Shown piece after piece: positions 58,803 to 64,000 of a stretch of 64,000 bases of DNA. Below the pieces are notes generated by a model that searched no databases, was not told where the DNA came from, and worked only from the letters and a program-made list of their open reading frames with translations. The DNA lies in assembly GCA_937912125.1 (NCBI GenBank), contig CALDOK010000391.1, positions 1-64,000 of the forward strand, in the 5' to 3' direction. The DNA comes from an uncultured Pseudomonadota bacterium (lineage in GTDB: Bacteria; Myxococcota_A; UBA796; JAFGLY01). Position 1 is the stretch's first letter. The number at the start of each line of letters is the position of its first letter. The position numbers were made by a program, and so were the translations under genes.

Positions 58803-61349
58803 CTAGAAGAAGCTGCCGATGCTGAAGTCGAACACAGCCTTGCGCTCGCCCTCTTCGGGCTTGATGGGGAAGCCCCACTCGAAGCGCAGGGGGCCCAGGG
58901 GGCTGAACCAGCGCACGCCCATGCCGTAGCTGGTGCGGAGGTTGAGCGGGTTGATGTGACCGTTGCCCCAAGGATCGCCGAAGGCGTTGCCCGCGTCGAA
59001 GAAGACGACGGTGCTGATGCCAGCGGCCTTGACGATGGGCACCTCGAGCTCGAGGTTGTTGATCCAGGTCTCGGTGCCGCCCACCACCAGGCGATCGTCC
59101 GCCGCCGTGGGGTCGTCGGTGCCGATGAAGCTGGCGCCCAGGTAGCCACCACCGCTGGAGCGGTAGCCGCTGCCCCGGATGGAGGGGCCCAGGCTGTACC
59201 AGTCGAAGCCGCGCACCGAGTTGATGCCGCCCGCACGGTACCGGTGGATGTAGGGCAGCACGGTGCCGTCGGTGGAGTGGATGTAGCCCAGGGTGAGGTT
59301 GTAGCGGAAGATGACCCACTCGCCCCCGGGGATGACCGGCTTGAAGTACCGGAAGTTGAAGCGTGACTCCCAGAAGTTGAAGTCGCCGCCCAGGGCGCTC
59401 AGCACAGTGTCGTCGTCGAGCCGGAAGCCGCCCGACAGCTCGGTGGCCAGGCTGGTGTAGTAGCCGCGGGTGGCCATGATGCGGTTGTTGCGCTTGTCGA
59501 CGTTGAGGTTGAGCCCCAGGGTGGAGGTCAAGCCCGAGCGATACAGCTCGCCGCCCAGCACGCGCTTCTTGTAGGAGTCGATGACGTTCAGCCCCGCGTT
59601 CTCGATGGTGTAGTCCATGGTGAGACGCACATCGTCGCGGGGATCGAGGTAGCGGCCGATGGCGATGGAGCCGCCCTGCTGGTACTCGTCCTCGATCCAC
59701 TGGCGGGACAGGGCGTAGGCGTTGAGCTGCAGGGTCCAGCGAGAGTCGAGGAAGTAGGGGTCGAAGAAGCTGAGGTTGCCCTGCTGCCGCCGGCTGGAGA
59801 GGTTGATGGCGGCGGACATCACGTAACCGAGGCCCAGGAAGTTGTTCTTCGAGACGTTGAGGCCGAAGACGAAGTTCTCGAGGTTGGAGAAGCCGGCCTG
59901 AGCGGAGAAGCTGCCGGTGGGCTGCTCGGTGACCTCGAGGTCCATGTCCAGCACGTTTTCACCATCGCCCCGGGGCGTGGAGATGCGCACTTCTTCGAAG
60001 AAGCCGAGCCGCTCGAGTCGGGCGCGGGCTTCCTTGATGGCGCGGCCGGAGTACCAGTCGCCCTCGTTGATGGGGACCTCGCGGCGCACCACCTTGTCGA
60101 AGGTGGGGTCGTTGCCGCTGATGTCGATGCGCCCGATGCTGACCTTCTCACCCTTCTGGATGTCGAAGGTGATGTCGACGATCTCGCGCTCGGGGTCGGT
60201 CTCGGTGAGAGGGATGACGTTGACGAAGGCGTAGCCCTGGTCGGCGTACAGGTCGCTGATGTCCTGCATCACCGCCTGGAGCTGGGTGAGCTTGAACCAC
60301 TCCCCAGGAGCCAGGGGATCCCGCGCGGCCGCAGCGCCCTTGCTGCCGTAGCCCACCGCGCCCTTGTAGTAGGCCACGGTCTCGCCGATCTCCCGGCGGT
60401 TGTCACGCTCGACCTCGTCGAGGGACTCACCGCCGACCAGTCGAAGCACGGCGGCCTCGGTCAGGCCTTCATGGGCGACCCACTCGCCATCCACGTCGAT
60501 CTTGCCCAGGCGATAGCGCACGCCCTCGTCCACATGGATGTTGACGTAGATGTTGCGCTTGTCGGGGGAGAGATAGACCCGGGGGGGATCGACCTTGACG
60601 TCGACGTAGCCCTCCTCGAGGTAGACCGAGCGCACCACGTAGACGTCGTTCTCGAGGTTGCTCTCGAGGAAGGTGCCCGAGTTGGTGAGCCAGGGCGCGA
60701 CGCCCGCTTGCTTGGTCTGCATGAAGCGGCGGATCTTGCGGTCCGCGAGGTTGTCGTTGCCGGAGATGTCGATGTGCGACACCAGGACCTTGCGGTTCTC
60801 GGTGATGTCGAAGGTGAGCTCGACCTGATGCTCGGCCACGTCCTTGACCTCCGGCAGGACCTCGGCCAGGAAGTAGCCCTTCTCGATGTACAGATCGCGA
60901 ATGCGCTGGAGGTTGAGCTTGACGTCGGCTTCGTTGAGGACCGCGAACGCAGGGATGTCGATGACCTCGCGAATGTCGTCTTCATCGATCTTCTTGTTGC
61001 CAGCGATCTTGACCGCCCGGATGGCGGGCTTCTCGACCACGATGAAGGTCACGGCCAGGCCATCGCCCTCGGGGGCCGGGGAGACATCCACGCGCACGTC
61101 GTCGACCAAGCCCGAGCGGTAGATGGCGCGGATGTCGCGCTGGACGGCCCAGGCGCTGAGCTGCTCACCCGTGCGCAGGTCGACCCGCGCCAGGATGGCC
61201 GCTTCTTCGATGCGGCGGGTGCCAGTGACCACGATGGAGGCCACCTGTCCGTCCAGGATGGCGGGACCGTCGGCGTGCGCCGGGGCGATGAACAGCAGGC
61301 ACACCACGGCGAGAAGCCACGGCGCGAGCCTGCGCAGGAGGGGGGCCAT
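58803..61349 (-). CDS. bamA: outer-membrane protein assembly factor BamA
   Basis: The 848-aa central pore of the BAM complex inserts beta-barrels. It has signal peptide (LLAVVCLLFIAPAHA), five POTRA repeats (about 35-460; e.g. VTGTRRIEEAAILARVDLRTGE, IDISGNDNLADRKIRRFM) and an Omp85 barrel with the lid-lock motif VRGF (NSVRGFDW). The C-terminus FSIGSFF ends in Phe, as expected for a barrel signal. It starts 1 bp after lolD, within an envelope-biogenesis operon. Confidence 0.97.
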   Translation of the reverse strand: MAPLLRRLAPWLLAVVCLLFIAPAHADGPAILDGQVASIVVTGTRRIEEAAILARVDLRTGEQLSAWAVQRDIRAIYRSGLVDDVRVDVSPAPEGDGLAVTFIVVEKPAIRAVKIAGNKKIDEDDIREVIDIPAFAVLNEADVKLNLQRIRDLYIEKGYFLAEVLPEVKDVAEHQVELTFDITENRKVLVSHIDISGNDNLADRKIRRFMQTKQAGVAPWLTNSGTFLESNLENDVYVVRSVYLEEGYVDVKVDPPRVYLSPDKRNIYVNIHVDEGVRYRLGKIDVDGEWVAHEGLTEAAVLRLVGGESLDEVERDNRREIGETVAYYKGAVGYGSKGAAAARDPLAPGEWFKLTQLQAVMQDISDLYADQGYAFVNVIPLTETDPEREIVDITFDIQKGEKVSIGRIDISGNDPTFDKVVRREVPINEGDWYSGRAIKEARARLERLGFFEEVRISTPRGDGENVLDMDLEVTEQPTGSFSAQAGFSNLENFVFGLNVSKNNFLGLGYVMSAAINLSSRRQQGNLSFFDPYFLDSRWTLQLNAYALSRQWIEDEYQQGGSIAIGRYLDPRDDVRLTMDYTIENAGLNVIDSYKKRVLGGELYRSGLTSTLGLNLNVDKRNNRIMATRGYYTSLATELSGGFRLDDDTVLSALGGDFNFWESRFNFRYFKPVIPGGEWVIFRYNLTLGYIHSTDGTVLPYIHRYRAGGINSVRGFDWYSLGPSIRGSGYRSSGGGYLGASFIGTDDPTAADDRLVVGGTETWINNLELEVPIVKAAGISTVVFFDAGNAFGDPWGNGHINPLNLRTSYGMGVRWFSPLGPLRFEWGFPIKPEEGERKAVFDFSIGSFF

Positions 61350-61350
61350 G

Positions 61351-62100
<750 letters not shown>

Positions 62101-62102
62101 GG

Positions 62103-63545
62103 CTACTCGTATCGGAGACCTTCGACCGGGTCCAGCTTGGCCGCCTGGGCCGCTGGGTACAGGGTCGCGTAGAAACAGATCATGACGGCGGTGTACATGA
62201 CAAAGACGATGGTGGCGGGCTCGATCACCACCGGCAGGGAGTCGAGGTAGTACACGTCGGCGTCGAGGGGGAAGCGGTAACGATCGAGCCCGGCGCAGCC
62301 GCCCAGGCCCAGCAGGGTGCCCAGCACCGTGCCCACGGCGCCGATGATCATGCCCTCGAGCATGAACACCAGCCAGACCGCGGTGGCCGAGGCGCCCATG
62401 GCCCGCAGGATGGCGATCTCGCGGCCACGGGTGAGCACCACGAGGATCAGCGTGCCCACGATGTTGAGGCTGGCCACCAGCACGATGAGGGAGAGGATCA
62501 GACCCATCACGATCTTCTCGAGCTTCAAGGCGGAGAAGAGCTTGACGTTGAGGTTCTTCCAGTGGCGGGCGTAGAAGGGGTAGCTCAGGGCCTGCTCGAG
62601 ATCCTGGGAGATGCCGCCCACGCCGTAGATGTCGTCGACCCGGATCTCGACGCCGGTGACGGCGCTACCCAGCCCCAGGAACTCCTGGGCATCCTGGTTG
62701 TGGACGTAGACCCACTTGGTGTCGTACTCGTACATGCCCGAGTAGAAGATGCCCGCCACCCGCAGGGCCTTGACCTTGGGAATGGGGGTGCCGAAGGGGC
62801 CCGCAGCGCCGTCGTTGACCGGGTTGATCAGGTGGACCTTGTCGCCCACATAGACCCTCAGCACGTCGGCCAGCTCCTGGCCCAGGATGACCCCGGGCAG
62901 CTGCTCGGTGTCGTCCACGTCCTGGGTGACAATGGGAGGCGGCGCGTGTACCTGGGCGAGCACCTGCGCTCGCTGCTCGTCGGTCTCGAGCACACCCTCG
63001 GGACCGATCTTCATGTTGACCTTGAGATCGGTGACGGCCGGGGTGCGCTCGGGGTCGATGCCCTTGAGGATGACCCCCGATGAGCCGTAGGGCGAGCGCA
63101 GCATCATCTCGGTGTAGACGAAGGGCGCCGCCGCGACCACGCCGGGTACGGCCTCGATGGTGGCGATGGTCTGGTCGGGAGACTCGATGGCCCCGTGGTA
63201 GGACAGCACGACCACGTGGGCGTTCGAGCCCAGGATCTTGTCGCGCATGTCGATCTCGAAGCCCGCCATCACGGACAGGACGATCACCAGCGCCATCACA
63301 CCGACGGTGACCCCCGCGATGGAGACCAGGGTGATGGCGGAGATGCCCCGCTCCTGCCGACGCGAGCGCAGGTGGGACATGGCCACGCGCCAGGCGAAGC
63401 GGATCTCGTGGCCGTGGGGACGCCAGACCAGCAACAACAGCAGCGCGGCACCGAGGGTGACCGCCACGAAGCCCCACTCCGGGAGGGAGCTTGTCATGCC
63501 GCGCACGGCGGCACGGGTGAGCTGGAGGTAGTCGGCCTCAGGCAT
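62103..63545 (-). CDS. lolC: lipoprotein-release permease LolC/LolE with extra N-terminal span
   Basis: The 480-aa permease belongs to the LolC/E (FtsX-like) family: a first span (ISAITLVSIAGVTVGVMALVIV), a ~220-residue periplasmic domain, and three C-terminal spans with ILRAMGASATAVWLVFMLEG. An additional hydrophobic segment lies ahead of the core (about residues 25-41, VAVTLGAALLLLLVW), which standard LolC lacks. Only one permease gene is present, so it may work as a homodimer (LolF-like). It starts 6 bp after lysS ends. Confidence 0.93.
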   Translation of the reverse strand: MPEADYLQLTRAAVRGMTSSLPEWGFVAVTLGAALLLLLVWRPHGHEIRFAWRVAMSHLRSRRQERGISAITLVSIAGVTVGVMALVIVLSVMAGFEIDMRDKILGSNAHVVVLSYHGAIESPDQTIATIEAVPGVVAAAPFVYTEMMLRSPYGSSGVILKGIDPERTPAVTDLKVNMKIGPEGVLETDEQRAQVLAQVHAPPPIVTQDVDDTEQLPGVILGQELADVLRVYVGDKVHLINPVNDGAAGPFGTPIPKVKALRVAGIFYSGMYEYDTKWVYVHNQDAQEFLGLGSAVTGVEIRVDDIYGVGGISQDLEQALSYPFYARHWKNLNVKLFSALKLEKIVMGLILSLIVLVASLNIVGTLILVVLTRGREIAILRAMGASATAVWLVFMLEGMIIGAVGTVLGTLLGLGGCAGLDRYRFPLDADVYYLDSLPVVIEPATIVFVMYTAVMICFYATLYPAAQAAKLDPVEGLRYE

Positions 63546-63551
63546 GCGGGG

Positions 63552-64000
<449 letters not shown>

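Overview
The window is high-GC DNA packed with genes, from a Gram-negative (diderm) bacterium. BamA, LolC/E, LolD and LpxA show an outer membrane with lipid A. Many lipoproteins, MopE-type Cys/Asp repeats, a kinase fused to a formylglycine-generating-enzyme domain, and sigma-54 control together suggest Myxococcota or a related former deltaproteobacterial lineage. No rRNA or tRNA was seen, so that placement is an inference.

Layout. (1) 1-7642 is a TCA-cycle block: 2-oxoglutarate dehydrogenase E1 (cut by the window start, with an in-frame 81-bp tandem repeat), citrate synthase, an Rrf2 regulator and aconitase A. (2) 7766-11662 holds small or poorly known genes: a hexapeptide-repeat nucleotidyltransferase-like protein, a 34-residue membrane peptide, an ICMT-like methyltransferase and an MTH1187-type protein. 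(3) 11834-17198 is a tight operon of an isocitrate/isopropylmalate-type dehydrogenase, an HD-domain protein, a fused LeuC-LeuD isomerase and a second, split LeuC + LeuD. The specificity motifs of these enzymes do not match the standard isopropylmalate, homoaconitate or isocitrate patterns, which makes this the best candidate for an undescribed pathway. (4) 17208-27683 carries proline dehydrogenase, two glutamine synthetases flanking a large MopE-repeat lipoprotein, and a pseudouridine synthase. (5) 27649-34438 holds a molybdenum hydroxylase, a thiolase, a Gfo/Idh oxidoreductase and LpxA. (6) 35680-44364 is a signalling island. A perfect sigma-54 promoter drives a secreted protein, a small His-box protein, a sigma-54 activator, a TPR histidine kinase and a receiver protein; divergent from it is the Ser/Thr kinase-FGE fusion. 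(7) 44361-53586 carries an LD-carboxypeptidase, secreted or lipoproteins (one with its own sigma-54 promoter), a TPR protein, and a GT-C-like membrane protein coupled to a large lipoprotein. (8) 53702-64000 is housekeeping: thiC, a PAP2 phosphatase, nuclease-LTD, lipA, bcp, sfsA, and the envelope operon lysS-lolC-lolD-bamA.

Two window-wide traits stand out. Convergent genes often interlock their stop codons by exactly 4 bp. The palindrome CTCGAG is very abundant because Leu-Glu pairs are written CTC-GAG; in citrate synthase this holds for 8 of 8 pairs.
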